Assembly: GCA_003290165.1 (NCBI GenBank)
Contig: QNQO01000677.1
Coordinates: 248,001 to 312,000, forward strand
Direction: 5' to 3'
DNA length: 64,000 bases
Origin: Berberis thunbergii
Taxonomy: Eukaryota; Streptophyta; Magnoliopsida; Ranunculales; Berberidaceae
Part shown: positions 1 through 10,776 of the stretch, piece after piece
Layout: every line of letters starts with the position of its first letter
Position numbering within the stretch: position 1 is the first letter of the stretch
Program-made: the position numbers and the translations under genes
Notes under the pieces: model-generated
What the model was told of the DNA's origin: nothing
The model's input: only the letters and a program-made list of their open reading frames with translations
Database searches by the model: none

Positions 1-428
1 AGCCGATGTGGTGGCTTTTACTGGTGCTGACCACTCTAGGGCCATTCCGATGGAGGTTTTCGACAAAGATTCGACTGAGGTTTCAGAGTCCAATCTTTCC
101 ACTGAAAGAACATTTGATAGTGGTAGTGGTGAAGTGGGCCATCATTCTTGTGGTCCACATTGTTCCCCATCTCATTCCAGGCCACATATTAGGGTGATGG
201 AAGGTTCGTTGGACATCTCGCTTTCCTTTCTTCCTTCAAGTTCTGTTGGGTCGTCTCAGAATAAAGGGTCAGTCACTGGTGATAAAAGGAAAGCTGTGGA
301 AGAAGACCTGGGTGTAGTGACGACTAAAACCAACAGTGTTGACTATGCTTCAAAGAAGCACATAAGTAGGCGTCATAGCTGGTTGATGGACCACGCTCTA
401 AAACCCGAGGAGGATATGCTAGAAGCTG
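1..428 (+). pseudogene. C-terminal part of a Tat-element antisense ORF
   Basis: The frame from position 8 is open to 469, but only the part to about 428 is element ORF; the rest reads into LTR sequence. It matches, residue by residue by eye, the translation of 24926-24400 on the minus strand (shared words include VMEG, LDNSL/LDISL, NKGSV, GDK, VATTK/VTTKT), which is the antisense ORF of element T1. The DNA at 5-35 (GGCTTTTACTGGTGC followed by TGACC) is the uninterrupted version of the site where the 10-kb element at 24927-34923 sits in T1. The family is the extra ORF that Tat-lineage Ty3/gypsy elements carry between pol and the 3' LTR. The function of the product is unknown. The ORF is open to the left edge, so its N-terminus lies outside the window. 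Confidence 0.7.
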
Positions 429-656
429 ATCCTCGAGATACTTATCTTAGCATGGCTTACGGGTATTAAGGATAGATGTGAAACACATGGGCTTAGTAGG
501 TTGCAATGATTTCAAGTCTGTCTGGCGGACTGCGCTGTGTGGGTTTGGAACCACTTGGGCCTGATTTGTATTGGGCTGACGCTTGGGCTTACTCTTTCTC
601 GAGGTCATCATGACACATGTACGGTGTATAAGAGGGACCATTTTGGTGTATCATCA
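428..656 (-). repeat. Truncated Tat-type LTR (outer end only)
   Basis: Read on the minus strand, this begins TGATGATACACC at 656 and follows the LTR at 10776-11462 for about 230 bases, including the ATGATGACCTCGAGAAA block. The rest of the LTR is missing: at about 428 it runs straight into the antisense ORF. In complete copies these two parts are thousands of bases apart, so this is an internal deletion junction. Confidence 0.75.
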
Positions 657-660
657 GTAG

Positions 661-864
661 GGATGTTGGGGAAGTACTAAGAGAAACCTTCACTGGTTCG
701 TTGGCAGGCAATGAAGAAAGTTCTTCGTTGTTTGAAGAAGACTAGAAACTTTATGATGGTATACAGGAGATCAAATAAACTTGTGGTTTTCAATTATATT
801 GACTCGGATTTTGCAGAGATAGAAATTACTTAAATTCCACATCAATTATATCTTTATGATCGCT
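661..864 (+). pseudogene. Ty1/copia RNase H, 5' piece
   Basis: From about 698 the frame reads WQAMKKVLRCLKKTRN, then VYRRSNKLVVFNYIDSDF at about 752-805. This is the start of the RNase H domain of a plant Ty1/copia polyprotein (the YRRSNKL...DSDFA block with its catalytic Asp). After a 1-base frameshift near 835 it goes on to YIFMIA, then breaks at 864. The domain resumes at 2252. No LTR, integrase or reverse transcriptase of this element lies upstream. Confidence 0.75.
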
Positions 865-2251
865 TGATTGAAATCTCAAATCATACCGCAAGTATACAAT
901 TGTCTATTGAGTTAGAAATCGGCAAGTACGGGTCGAATCCCACAATGAGGGCTTAAAAGAAATTGCAAAAGGTGTTCTAAAACAAATTTGAAATACTTAA
1001 TCTAGTAAAATAAAGAAGTTGTTGATGAAAAGATAAAAGAAATGAAAGTGCATGAAATAAAAATGCAAATAAAAGCAAAATGTGAGAGTTAGAGATTTGA
1101 GTTTACCATCATGAGTTGATGGCACTATTAGGCCACTGTTAGATTAAATCTTTTCCAAATTCATCAGCACATCCTAAGGTAAATTTTCACCCCACCTTAG
1201 ATGAAAAATATGACATTATAAGCAAAGTAATTTTCAAGTCCTAAGAATCAAATATGGATTTAAAAGCAAAAAAAGAATTCACCTAGGTGAAACACCCAAT
1301 ATCTAACAAATCATGATGAGACTTAGATCAATAACATGTAGACATTATCCTTAGGTACTTGTCAGATAAACTGCAAGTATAGAAACTTATCTAATCTTGA
1401 GCTTAAGAAGCATAAGAAGAAAACATGAGTTGAATTCATAAAGTGAAACACAAAACATTTAACTTACCTCATAGATTCATAACATAACCTAGTTACAAGA
1501 CCAATTTAACTACACATGTTTCTCTTATAATTTAAATGAAAAGAAACTAATTTAAAAGAGTCGCCTTGGAGCCATCCTCCCATGGACTCACTCACACCCT
1601 AAGGTGGGATGTTAGCTACACATGGTAAGCTCCAGTCCTTCACTCAACTTATTTATCTCTAAACTTTACAAATAATACAATTATTTATCTCTCAAAAGCG
1701 TTCTTCAAAGTGTGAACAAGTGTATTTTCATATATGGGGTAGTTATAGGTGAAATGGGGAAAGTGATGGTAGTGATATTGGGTAATAGGGTGATTTTCAT
1801 TTTTGGCAAACACATGGGCTTGAGGGGATTATGAGGAGTGGCTTATGATGAGAATAGTAAAAAATGCATGTGGAAGATGAGGGAAAGTGTTTTGCCTGTA
1901 AATTATGTAAATAGAATATGAAGAACAAAATGAGATAGAGGGTGAATTTTGACTTTAAACTTTGGGGATTTCTAGAAATTTTTTTTTTCAATGTTGCCCA
2001 CGTGGATGTTCCAATCTTCATTTTGATTTCCTTGAGATCTGCAACTTGTGATCATGTGGACTTAACTTCATTGATCTTGGGCTTTCAAAATATTGGGATT
2101 TTAGGGTGTTGCACTTTGCCTTAGTGTGCAATTTTGTGTCAAATTATACGATTAGGGGTTGAATTCTTATAAAAACACACAAAACATGTAGTGAATTGGA
2201 AATAACATTTGCATGTTTAGGGGCATGAAATGCATATTTATATGCCTATCA
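865..2251 (-). mobile_element. Solo-LTR-like insertion splitting the copia RNase H
   Basis: The flanking copia reading (YIFMIA on the left, HGAI on the right) shows that everything from TG at 865 to CA at 2251 is foreign. On the minus strand it starts TGATAGGCATAT and ends CAATCA. Near its 3' end is the CGGGTCGAATCCCAC block, which parallels GGGTCGATCCCACGAGG in the LTRs at 24927 and 32955, so it looks like a related LTR family. Flanks TCGCT and TCTCC are only a poor 5-bp TSD (3/5). No coding region was seen; ORFs near 1797-2124 are chance. Confidence 0.6.
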
Positions 2252-2604
2252 TCTCCCATGGTGCTATTCTTGGAAAAATGCCAGATAGTCTATTTTTGTC
2301 TCATCTACTATGGAGGCAGAAATATGTTTTTTTATTTGAAGTTGTTAAACAAGCAATTTAGCTTAAGCAATTCATTTTAGAGCTGAAGATAGTGAATTCG
2401 ATTGATAGACCAATTTGGTTGTTTTGTGACAATGAAGTAGACGTCAAGTATGTTAAGAATGATAATGTGGTTAAGCATCGCCACGTCAATGATAAAGCGA
2501 ATAAAAAAAATGTTGATATTCCACATATATCCACTTTACAGATGATTGCAACTCCTCTTAATAAGGGACTTTCAGTAGCTACTTTTAGATGGGCATGCTA
2601 TTAG
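2252..2604 (+). pseudogene. Ty1/copia RNase H, 3' piece
   Basis: The reading HGAI, SSTMEAEI, LFCDNEVDVKYV, KHRHVN and TPLNKGL follows the second half of plant copia RNase H: the SSTEAE block, the CDN catalytic Asp, the KH+HI motif and the terminal LTK/LNKGL. Several bases are lost or gained between 2290 and 2390 and a stop follows at about 2602, so it is not functional. Together with 661-864 it shows that a copia element lay here before the solo-LTR-like insert. Confidence 0.75.
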
Positions 2605-3820
2605 CAAGGGGTTGCTAGAGTCATTTTGAGGATTGTCATTTTGTGTGGGCGAGCCGTAATTTTTTCAAATACTGCCATTAGGCTTTTTTTTTTTTTTCCA
2701 GATCCTTTCATTTTTATGTCTTTAGTTGTGTGAGAGTTTCTTTTTCATGTTGTTAAAGTTATGTCGACATTCATTTTGATTTGATTGACCCCATTAGTTC
2801 TTTTCATGGATATCGAATATATATTTGTGCACGTTTGAATTTAAAGTTATGCAATTGCAATAAAGAATCACGACATTAATGATTCTTCACGTGACGGTTT
2901 ATTAAGTATTGAGATTACATGTGTCTAGTAAAGACATTTTGCAGGACACTCTTGAGAATGTATTCGGCATACTAAATATTCATTTGCCAATTTACATATG
3001 AAAATCTACCACAAAAGATGTTCTCTCGAAAACTGTTAGAGTTACAAGTTCAAACATCCACGATATGAATTAGGTAAAGGCATACATTTTAACCGAAATT
3101 TGTCCATGAATCACGTTAGTCGCTATCTTAATTGTAGAGTGTCAGAGGCTATATGTGCATCATGACCAACATTGTATTTCATGTGTGTTTTCCAAATCAA
3201 AGGATGACCATCTCCTTACAAATTTGTGAACTGAAAAAAAAAACTGTTCTCAAAATATGAATCCAATACGTGTTGGTAAGATATTGTTGGAATTATCCAA
3301 TGGATATTCCTAACGACACATGATGCGTCAAAAAATCGCCATCTTGTGAGTTTGACTTGCAAAAAAATGTTAGACTGCCAAGGACCACATTTTTGGTGGC
3401 GAAGGCACTTCGATGTTCAAGTCAGCAACTTTGTTTAAAAAAGAAAGTAAATCTGGACAAAACTCAGTTAAAGTTGTCCATGGGGGGGGGGGGTAACCAA
3501 GGTAGTCAAAGCGGTGAAGCGATTTGGCATGGAAAAGCGAAAAGCGAAGCGATGGCTTTATGCAAGTAAAGTGATACTAAAAATAATTTTAATATTATTT
3601 AAAAAAAATGTAAGTATATGCATTTTGCTTGTATCTAAGCTTCTAAATATATGCATTATGCTTTTCTACTAGATTAGTTCAAATCAATGTACGTGTTCAT
3701 ATTACTTCCTATGTTATGATGTTTGTGATATGATGATTTGGTTAGCTAAGTTTTGTATTTTGGTTACTTTTGTTCTATAATTTTGCACCAGGCATTTGAC
3801 GATATGGGTCATTTTGATTT
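2605..3820. other. Copia 3' flank and unassigned AT-rich DNA
   Basis: Downstream of the RNase H end there is no credible gene. TGTTGGAATTATCC at 3285 resembles the usual first bases of plant copia LTRs and could mark the 3' LTR, but I find no second copy and no clear polypurine tract. A G-run at 3482-3492 and the AAGCGGTGAAGCGATT stretch near 3512 look like the edge of another short repeat. Confidence 0.3.
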
Positions 3821-3838
3821 CACATGAATGATTTGTTT

Positions 3839-4020
3839 TTTTTTTTTTTTTTTTTGAAAGGCAAGCCGGTTTTATAGCTAGGATCCGTAACCTAGTCCCG
3901 AGATGTGACCTACAGGTCAAACACCACCCCGAAATAAAGATGCCTCCAGTGGGTCTCGAAGCAAGGACCTGTGGAACAAGTCCACAACTCCTTAACCACT
4001 CGACCACTCCCCCTTTGGCT
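3839..4020 (-). mobile_element. tRNA-derived SINE with 18-bp TSD
   Basis: The 182-bp insert is bracketed by a perfect direct repeat CACATGAATGATTTGTTT at 3821-3838 and 4021-4038. On the minus strand it starts with a tRNA-like head: box A-like TGGTCGAGTGGTTAAGG, then box B-like GCTTCGAGACCC about 40 bases later. A tRNA-unrelated body follows, ending in a run of A (T run on + at 3836-3855). Head with pol III boxes, A tail and long TSD is the standard plant SINE build. The head looks most like tRNA-Ser/Leu, which is inference. The ORF at 3714-4007 is incidental. Confidence 0.88.
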
Positions 4021-4344
4021 CACATGAATGATTTGTTTACATATCATAATAATTATAAACAAATTTATGGTAACTTAAAATGATTTATTACAACAAAAGA
4101 AGCCAGGAACATCATCATATACGTGTTCAAAATAAATCAAAGTGATTGTTTTTTCCATTTCCACATTCAATCTTAGAAAAACAATATGACAAGCATACAA
4201 GCAAGATACATACCCTATTAAACAATATTGGAACATAAAAGTCCATAGCTCTACAAAATATAACAAGATTGACAAAATATAACATGCAAATCAAATAAGA
4301 TCAATAATTGGATGCACATAATGAATCACTAGTGTAAGAATTTT

Positions 4345-4615
4345 ATATCTTCTTTTTCAACATGGCTTCCTTGATTTCATTTATAACATTTTGTGGGCAA
4401 TCTTTGCATGCAAGGGCACTAGTATTCCCTTTTCTACTTTCTCTGTCGATCAAGTGTTTATTGTGTCTAAAGATTCCACCCTTAGATATCTTCTAACAAA
4501 ACTTACATCGCACTACATTTTTTGATATCATTCGCCGCAATACCATACTTCCAACCAATGTCTTCTGGAGAACCACTCTCCCTTGTCCCACTATTTTCTT
4601 CCATAATCAATAAAT
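4345..4615 (-). pseudogene. hAT-type BED zinc-finger relic
   Basis: Read on the minus strand, MEENSGTRESGSPEDIGWKY is followed, after a 1-base frameshift, by RCKFC, a stop, KISKGGIFRHNKHLI and ACKDCPQNVINEIKEAM. The order D-I-G-W-K-Y, C-x2-C, G-G-I-x-R-x3-H-x-H, then CP-x-V is that of the BED finger at the N-terminus of plant hAT transposase-like proteins. The frameshift, the stop inside the finger and the absence of the rest of the transposase make it a relic. TIRs were not found. Confidence 0.6.
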
Positions 4616-4957
4616 TCAATCACCTGAAGTAAACAAAAATAAACACAACATAAAAATGCAAAATCTAAGAATTGCACATGGAACCCCTAAACCGTATCAT
4701 ACCAATAAGGCAGTAACCAAACGACCTAACATTCAAAAACGTCAATAAGGGATGTTCATGTATCTACTAACTATGTGCCAGTTTTGTTTTTGATTTCAAC
4801 ATTACGATACATTAGTGTTCTTACTATCTGTTGTTGTTGTTGTTGTTGTCTCTCTAATGTTTCGTTCGTCTATTCGTTTTAACGCGATTTCTAGAATTTC
4901 ATGCGACTATCATATCTTGCACATTCTCCCAAAAGAGGACCTTTCACTTCTCGTCAT

Positions 4958-4964
4958 TATAAAA
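4958..4964 (+). promoter_or_regulatory. TATA-like box upstream of T0 antisense ORF
   Basis: TATAAAA at 4958-4964 in the context CATTATAAAAGGAG lies 95 bases before the ATG at 5053. T2 has TATATAA at 39834, 107 bases before its own antisense-ORF start. The matching placement in two subfamilies suggests a real promoter for the antisense ORF, but no transcript evidence is available. Confidence 0.45.
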
Positions 4965-5052
4965 GGAGAAATTGAGTACGGGTTTACTCTCTTTTGCACC
5001 TCTTCAGTTTCCAGTTGTTGATTCCTTGGTTTCTGGCACTTGCTTTGCAATC

Positions 5053-7295
5053 ATGTCTAACTTCAAGGTTTTGAGTGGTGATATTCTTGATGTTTGTGAA
5101 GCTTTATTTTTTTCCTAAGTGGGCGAAGCATGTGAATCTGGATAGCATCCGTCATGATTATTCGTTGTCGGCCAATTTGGAAATCGTTCTCCCCGAAAAG
5201 GGCGACAATCCTTGTTGTCCAAAACACGGGTATATCTCTTTGTACCCTGGTATGTTCCACTTCCACTTCGGCTTTAGGCTTCCTACTTCTACAATTGTCT
5301 GGGAGTACCTTGACTTGGTTGGCATCGCTTCGGCCCAACTGGTTCCTAATGGTTGGAAGGTGATGATTGAGACCTTAGCAAGGGTTGTTGTATCTAGTAT
5401 CCCTATGAATGCCAGGGTTTTACATTCTTTGGTAAGGTTTAGCGTAAACGCTAATTACATATGTTGCCTTCACTTTCCTTCTAGTTTCAAGGACTTACTA
5501 GAGGAGTATGGGAGTTGGTCGAGGTCCTAGTTTTATGCGTCCATTTCTTCCAATTACTTCAGGTTTCGCGAAAATCAGATTATGTGATCATTCCGAGAGC
5601 CTAAGAGATTTGAATTGTAGTTGTTGTTGGAAGAACAAGAGTTCTGTGGTCGACTTGGCAATATTCCCTGAGTCTCCGTGGAAGATTTCCTTACTACGGA
5701 TGCCATTATCCGTAGTGGCTTATATTCATCGGGTGAGGCGGGTCGCACGGAGCCTATTGTCGGTCATGCCTTTGAGGTGACTGTTGTGCACGCTGGTGAT
5801 GTGGATGACGACTGCAAAAAGGGTTTTATTGATGAGCCTGTAGGCCAAATTGCTTCTGTCACTGCTCGAGGTTCTAGGAGTACCGGCTCAATTGTTAGGA
5901 AAAGGAAAGTTCCTAGGCCTCCCAGCCCTTCCAAGATGTTGGCCGTCAGTTTTGGCAGTGTTTTGAAGAGGAATAAGCTTGCCACCTTAGTTCTTGACGC
6001 TGGTAGGGTTCCTTCTCATCTTGCTTCTCTCTGAAAAGGAGGTCGTGGTTCGGAGGATGACTTTTCTGCTCGAGAGGACGAGGAAGTAAATCAATTTCTT
6101 GAAAGGATTAAGAAGGAGGTTTCCCGTCCTCTAGATGACCGTGATAAAAGTCTTGTTGCCTCTTACGGTTTGCCCATTTCTGTTGGCCTGGTGATTGATG
6201 ACTCTCACATTATCGAAAAAAAATGCTTTAGCTTGGTCTTTGGCAGTCTGAGAATCCAAAGGGCACTAAGACCTTGGATGACTTTGAGTACGATCCGACA
6301 ATAGAGGATTGAGTTGCTACTCGAGCTCGAGACTTCAAACTCTTTGTTTCTTTTGTTGTTGCAGGGACCTCAGGATCGCCTGTTATTCCCTCTATTTCTT
6401 GTCTTGTTTTGACTGCACCCGGGGAGTTCTTTTGGCCTTCTAAGATTGATGTGCAGAACAACGCTCACAACCTCATTGGCGGTTGGCTAATAGAGCTCTT
6501 ATGTTCGTATGCCCACCACGTCGTCATATTGATAAGGGCCTCCAACACCTTATGGAAGGGGTTACTCACCTTACTTATGTCACCGTGATGGAGTTGGATT
6601 GTAAAGCTGATCGTGATCAAGTGGCGCTTGTTAAGCGGAAACTGACAGGACATATCCTGGTCCTTTCTTATGTTCTCTGCCAATTTGATTCATTGAAGAC
6701 GTAGTGCATAGAGTATGCAAGGGCTGCAGATTCTACATAGACGTCATTGAGGGAACTCTAAGCCATTAGTGACATGTTTGCTTCTGAACTCGAAACATCT
6801 AAAGTTGAATTGGATAAGCTGCGGTCCCGGCTGTATGCTGTTGAGAAAGAGTTGTCCGACCAAAAGGTTGAAAGTGACAAGGTCATTCGTTTTGCTAAGG
6901 AATGTTCTACTAGTCTTAAGGTTTTGTTACTTGAATTGCTCAACTGAATTTCTAGTTTGTCGCGACCAAGTCTGCGGTTTCCGCTAGAGTTGCGGTCATT
7001 GATATTGAATTAGCGTTGACCTGAGCCGAGCTATCATCTGTTACCAAAAGGTTGATGGCAGCAGAGGCTGCAATTAGGAAAAGAGCGGTCGATGGTCGCC
7101 ATGACTTCTTAGATTTCCTAGAGACACAAGGTTTAAGACATGTCCGAATACCGTTGCTTTGCTGAGCAGAAATTTGATGATGTTGAAGGAGTCGTTCCGG
7201 ATTCACTGAGTGCTCCGATTGTCAGAGAACTTTCTCAGCACTTGTCTGGGCCCATGCCACCTAGAGATGTTGCTGATGTCGATGCCCTTTATTGA
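5053..7295 (+). pseudogene. Tat element T0 antisense ORF (Transposase_28-like)
   Basis: Starts MSNFKVLSGDILDVCEALFF at 5053; T3 starts MDFNRVLSGEEFDVYKAFF, supporting this start. A 1-base shift near 5115 moves the frame to 5075-5530, which carries GYISLYP...FHFGFRLP...AQLVPNGW, the core of the plant 'putative gypsy type transposon' domain (Pfam Transposase_28, named from memory). Further on are a basic stretch (SIVRKRKVPRPPSPSK, about 5888-5935) and a coiled-coil region around 6480-6960. It ends ...DVADVDALY at 7295. It runs opposite to the T0 pol gene and sits between pol and where the 3' LTR should be. At least four frame changes and stops (for example 6032, 6702, 6945) make it dead. Product role is unknown. 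Confidence 0.72.
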
Positions 7296-7758
7296 TTGTT
7301 TCTTTTGATTCTTTTGTAATCTTATTTTTTAGAAGATTAATGGAAATTTTATATTTCACATTTGTTGCATCTAGCGTGTATGGCTTATCAGCTTTTTACT
7401 TACTACATTCCTAGCAAATTTTTTACTCGTTCGTCCAGATTTTTTTTATAAATAGCTTCAATGTTTGACATCCTAGTCATGTAGAAGCTCTTTTTAGGGA
7501 ATCTGATTTTATATCTGGATTATGAAGTCGTATATTTTAGTCGACACGAAAAAGTTTGGCTCTTACGTCTTGGTACTTTATTACTTCGTGGTTGATCAGT
7601 CCAGAAGATTTTGTTTTTATGTCCGACTCGTTATTCCGGTACATATATTTGTTTTTTCTCGATATTCTAGCCATGCTAAGTATTTTCACGAGTTTGGTTT
7701 TTAATCTGACTTCCTTGTTCTGACAAGTTTTGAATTCGAGATGGAAGATTGAGAAAGT
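7296..7758 (-). repeat. Degenerate 3'-region tandem repeats of T0
   Basis: No gene. Between pol and the antisense ORF, the DNA contains diverged units that, on the opposite strand, resemble the 77-bp unit of T3 (48480-49190). For example, 7565-7640 has ACTTCGTGG, AGTCCAGAAGATTTT and TCCGACTCG in the same order as the reverse complement of the T3 unit. Alignment is by eye and loose. Confidence 0.45.
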
Positions 7759-9812
7759 TCATTGATAATATCTTTTTAAGTGCTTTACATTCCATGGTCG
7801 AGGTAGCTTTTCACCCTCCTTGTTTTCTAACCAATATTTTTCTGTTATATTGATCTTTATTACTCTGTATGGTCCTTCTCAATTTGGGTTTAGCTTGCCT
7901 GCACTAGGCTCCTTTATGTTGAGTTGGACTTTTCGTAGTACCCAGTCCCCAATGTTAAAAGTGTGGATTCACACCCTCTTGTTGTAATATTTGGCCATAT
8001 GTTGTTGGTAGGTCGTTGTTTTCATAGAGGCTGCTTCTCACTTTTCCTTTAGGAGGTTCAGCCCGACTTTCAGTGCTTCGATGTTGTCCTCAGCGCGAAA
8101 ATTTTTGGTTCTAAACGTTGGCATACCGATCTCCATGGGTATCGTTGTTTCGGATCCATATGCGAGGGCGAAAGGTGTTTTTCCCATCAAAGTTCTTTTT
8201 ATTGTTTTGTATGCTCAAAGAACGCCAAGTAACTCATATGTCCACAATTCTTTTGTTGCCTCGAGCCTTCTTTTGATTACTTCCAAGATTGTCCTGTTGG
8301 TGATTTCGACTTGTCTATTTGCCTGTGGATAGGCGGGCGTAGAAAAGTGTTGTTGGATATTCAAGTTTTCACATAGCTCCTTGACCTTCTTGCCTTCGAA
8401 TGGCTTCCCATTGTCTGTGACAATTACCATTGGGATCCCGAATATGCATATTATGTCTTTCCAAATAAACTTCTCGACTTGGGTTTCTCCTATCTTCGTG
8501 AAGGGTTCTACTTCTACCCACTTAGTGAAGTAGTCTACTGCTATGAAAAGAAACTTCTTTTTATCAGATGCAAGGAGTGGTCCTACGATATCCATTCTCA
8601 ATTGCACGAATGGCCAGGGGCTACTCATCGAGATTCTGTCCCTACATGTTAGTGTACGGGGCAAATCTTTGGCATTTGTCACACGTGTGAACGAGCTTTT
8701 GAGCATCTGCTTGCATTGTTGGCCAGTAGTAACCTAGCGTGAGTATTTTATGGAATAGTGTTCTTCCCTCTGGGTGATTTATGCATGTATCGTGGTGGAT
8801 ATCTTGCATCATATTCAACATCTTCTGGTAAAAAACACCTTTGGAACGGGCTCATGGCAGACCTTCTGAAGTGTCTGTCATTGATCATTGTGTGTCATGT
8901 CGCCTGATTTTTCAATTTTTGGGCTTCCATCTTATCCGTTGGAAGTTCTTTGTTTGATATATATGCCAGGATTAGAGTTGTCCAGTTGTTTTCTTGATTC
9001 ATGGCACATGCTTCTTCCACATAGTTTTTTAATATGGAACTCTTTTGCATCATGATGAGTGGATTATCATTGTCCTTAGTTGTCGATGCCTCCTTTTTTA
9101 GCTCGTCGACTCTTTTGTTTTCCATCCTTGCGCACCGTTGAATGATCGCATTCTTGAAGCCTTATACTAGTGCTCTGATTTTTTGGTGGTAGGCCTTCAT
9201 TCAGGTATCTTTGACTTAAATTTTTTCGTTTAGTTGATCGACCACCAGTTTGGAATCAGTAAAGACATTGATGTCTTTTATTCCCAAGTGCTTTGTTAAC
9301 TGTAGCTCGGCTATCATGACTTCGTATTCGACTTCGTTGTTTCAGGCTTTAAAGTTGAATTTTATCGCTTTATCCAATGGGATGCCTTCCGAGTTGTACA
9401 TGACTAGTCCAGCTCCGCTTCCTGCCTCATTGTATGCTCAATCATAGTGGAGGATCTGTTGATGATTGGTTTGGATTGTTCTCCTTCGCTCTTGCTTTCC
9501 ATCAATTGGTTGTTGCTACCTGTGAATTCGGCGATGAAATCTGCTAATGCTTGAGCTTTGATAACGGTTCTGGGGGCATAGCTGATATCGAATTGCCCAA
9601 GTTCTATCACCCATTTCACCATCCTCCCCGATAGATCTAGTTTGTGCAATATCGACCAAAGTGGTTGTTTAGTCTTAACCGCGATTGGGTGTGCTTGGAA
9701 GTACGGTCGTAATTTTCTTGACGACACGATCAGGGCGAACGCCAATTTCTCTAGGGTTAGATAATTGATTTATGCATTTGCAAATGTTTTGCTGATGTAG
9801 TGTACTTAATGT
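7759..9812 (-). pseudogene. Tat element T0 pol: RT tail, RNase H, integrase
   Basis: Order on the minus strand: end of reverse transcriptase/connection (YISKTFANA then INYLTLEKLA, about 9800-9725), tether (LRPYFQAHPI, GQFDISYAP, ALADFIAEF), RNase H remnants to about 8895, integrase core at 8706-8215 and the C-terminal tail ending HLKRYYQ with the stop at 7759. The integrase keeps all three acidic residues: D in RMDIVGPL, D in VTDNGKPF, and E in QVEITNRTI. A stop in place of E follows YISKTFANA near 9783, and several frameshifts break the rest. The gene is cut at about 9812, where it abuts a SABATH methyltransferase exon; gag, protease and most of RT are absent. Confidence 0.82.
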
Positions 9813-9813
9813 G

Positions 9814-10448
9814 AAGTGTAATTTTTTGAGTTGTGAGAAATAAAGAGCGCAAACCTGAGAAAGCCAATGCAGACTGTAAGAAGAATGAACGAACCATAGT
9901 CTTTCTTGGAAAGAGCTTTTCATAAAAAGAACCAGGTGTGCCACTAATGAAACAATTAGTAGATCTGAATTTCTCTTCTTTCCTTGAGCTTTTCATTAAA
10001 TGACGATACCATTTTGAAAAGAATGTTGAAGTCGTTTGATGGAAGATCATTTAGATAAATTTGAAATGCAGGTTTGGACTGTTCTTTTGTGCAACAAAAT
10101 GCAATGCATTAACAGTCTCAATGATATTCGATACAACAATTAAGCTGTTTGGACCTGAAGAGCAACCCAAATCTACTATTGTGAAGTTTTGGGGTGATGT
10201 TTTGGCATAGAGATCTTTAACTACCTCCTCCACCAATGGTTTTGCCTTCGAAATCACAACTTCCTGGATGCATGCAAGCAGAACATTCATTAGTGACCAT
10301 ATTGTAAAACTCTGTGCATTTGATATAATAGAGAGAGAAGGTAACAAATGAGGGAAAATGAGAGATCGAGAACTTGTAATATGGAGTTGCTGGCATAGCT
10401 ATGTTCTCTGTCTCCTCCAACCATACTAAAAAGTTGTTGCAACTCCAT
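9814..10448 (-). pseudogene. SABATH carboxyl/N-methyltransferase pseudogene
   Basis: Exon 1 (10448-10374) starts at an ATG and encodes a SABATH N-terminus (MVGGDREHSYASNSILQ), ending at a GT donor at 10373. Exon 2 starts after CAG at 10263 and gives VISKAKPLVEEVVKDLY, then FTIVDLGCSSGPNSL (the SAM-binding motif), YLNDLPSNDFN, GTPGSFY and VHSSYSLHWLSQV. SABATH enzymes transfer methyl from SAM to small carboxylic acids or purine alkaloids. Frameshifts near 10070, 9970 and 9880 and truncation at about 9813, roughly 150 of 360 residues in, make it dead. The cut coincides with the broken end of T0. The substrate cannot be guessed. Confidence 0.85.
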
Positions 10449-10724
10449 GAAGGAATGTGGTTCAATTCTTTATTTGATTTGTTATCAAGGTACTAGGAGA
10501 TAAAATTTATGTCAAATATTGATCAAATATACTCTGAAAAGCTCGAATCAACTTCTTACTTTATAGTGTACAAATACTAAAGATATCTACTTTACTTGGC
10601 TAGCTTTAATACTACTTATCACACCACTTAAAGAGGGGCTAAGCCCATCATGCGGTGTATAATCAATAGGGGCACCAACCAAGTGTAAGCGGTTCATAAA
10701 AATTTGATTAGAAGAAATGCCCAT
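10449..10724. other. 5' flank of SABATH copy 1
   Basis: Non-coding, AT-rich. It is paralogous to the flank of the second SABATH exon: TTATGTCAAAT near 10507 and GAAAAGCTCGAATC near 10536 match 57629-57639 and 58630-58650, except that the latter locus has a 969-bp insert. Confidence 0.55.
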
Positions 10725-10726
10725 CA

Positions 10727-10775
<49 letters not shown>
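10725..10775 (+). repeat. (ATT)n microsatellite
   Basis: About 17 ATT units abut the left end of element T1. A second TTA-rich microsatellite follows the T1 3' LTR at 36903, so T1 probably inserted into a trinucleotide repeat. Confidence 0.9.

Positions 10776-10776
<1 letters not shown>

Noticed and set aside
3839..4020. tRNA gene
   Set aside because: Boxes A and B are present, but no cloverleaf closes and the unit has a TSD and A-tail: it is a SINE.
8081..8332. Plus-strand frame 83 codons
   Set aside because: Shadow of the T0 integrase, which is on the minus strand with full motif support.
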